From positions 107,575,647-107,639,646 of the forward strand of contig NC_133174.1 in assembly GCF_040802235.1 (NCBI RefSeq): a stretch of DNA of 64,000 nt, in the 5' to 3' direction. Numbering within the stretch: position 1 is the stretch's first letter; every line of letters begins with the position of its first letter. The DNA comes from Manis javanica (Eukaryota; Chordata; Mammalia; Pholidota; Manidae). A model generated the notes under the pieces. It did not search any database. It was given only the letters and a program-made list of their open reading frames with translations, and had not been told where the DNA came from. Position numbers and translations under genes: made by a program. Below, piece after piece: positions 63,696 through 64,000 of this stretch.

Positions 63696-64000
63696 TTATA
63701 AAAGTATTAAAAAATTACAGTAGCATTAAAATACTATATTATTTAGCAATATGTCATCATGCTAGCCAGAGCTGTAATTTTATTATTGCTGAATCTGAAC
63801 AAATTATGTTATCACACAGAATGAGCATGCAAAATTTTACAAGACAGAAGCAGTCCTAAATAGGGCTAGATGATACCCTTAATGAAAATTTCGATTGGTA
63901 AGACAGTCCCTAAGGTTCTTTTTTCCCCTAAATTCTTTTTAACCTTAGGAATCTCAGGATAGAACACAGAATGAAAGGACACTACATTTGACAATGCCTT

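Overview
The window is nuclear DNA from a placental mammal. It is AT-rich, has large introns with GT-AG (once GC-AG) splice sites, and carries ancient mammalian repeats (MIR, L2, hAT-Charlie and Tigger fossils) under younger 5'-truncated L1 insertions. I see no Alu, B1/B2, carnivore tRNA-Lys SINE, pig PRE-1, horse ERE, ruminant Bov or bat VES element. That argues against primates, rodents, carnivores, pigs, horses, ruminants and bats. The young L1 3' ends (a G-rich stretch, then a short AT-rich tail) and the lack of lineage SINEs fit a SINE-poor laurasiatherian such as a pangolin. The species guess is low-confidence inference.

The main gene runs right to left on the minus strand. Twenty-three in-frame coding exons between 63667 and 3877 encode the last 976 residues of a zizimin-type (DOCK-D) guanine-nucleotide exchange factor, ending in a TGA stop. 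They include the whole C-terminal catalytic DHR2 region. Every splice phase joins without a frameshift. The paralogue is best called DOCK10: the C-terminal half differs from the DOCK9/DOCK11 pattern I know. The amino-terminal half lies beyond the right edge. One intron uses a GC donor, one intron is 87 bp, and one exon is 48 bp.

The most interesting locus is nested antisense inside a 5.3-kb intron (50708-55976). An uninterrupted 441-codon plus-strand ORF (52518-53843) sits behind a small CpG-rich region. Its N-terminal coiled coil matches the N-terminal domain of CtIP/RBBP8, including the zinc-type CxxC, but it lacks the CtIP C-terminal Sae2-like domain. It carries nine SQ/TQ sites, and a possible 104-bp intron straddles its stop codon. 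I do not recognise it as a named gene.

The rest is intronic and flanking repeat sequence. Notable structures are: an L1-mediated 3' transduction of an endogenous-retrovirus env/LTR fragment with 15-bp target duplications (35456-37446); two solo LTRs in opposite orientation, each with 5-bp target repeats and an internal 38-bp tandem array (44319-44828 and 45544-46036); an L2 inserted into another L2 (40545-42050); a MIR split by L1 and LTR insertions (43949-44905); and a 44-bp exact duplicate patched into a MIR (14322-14365 and 15059-15102). Several long introns (for example 24544-29990) contain nothing I can assign.
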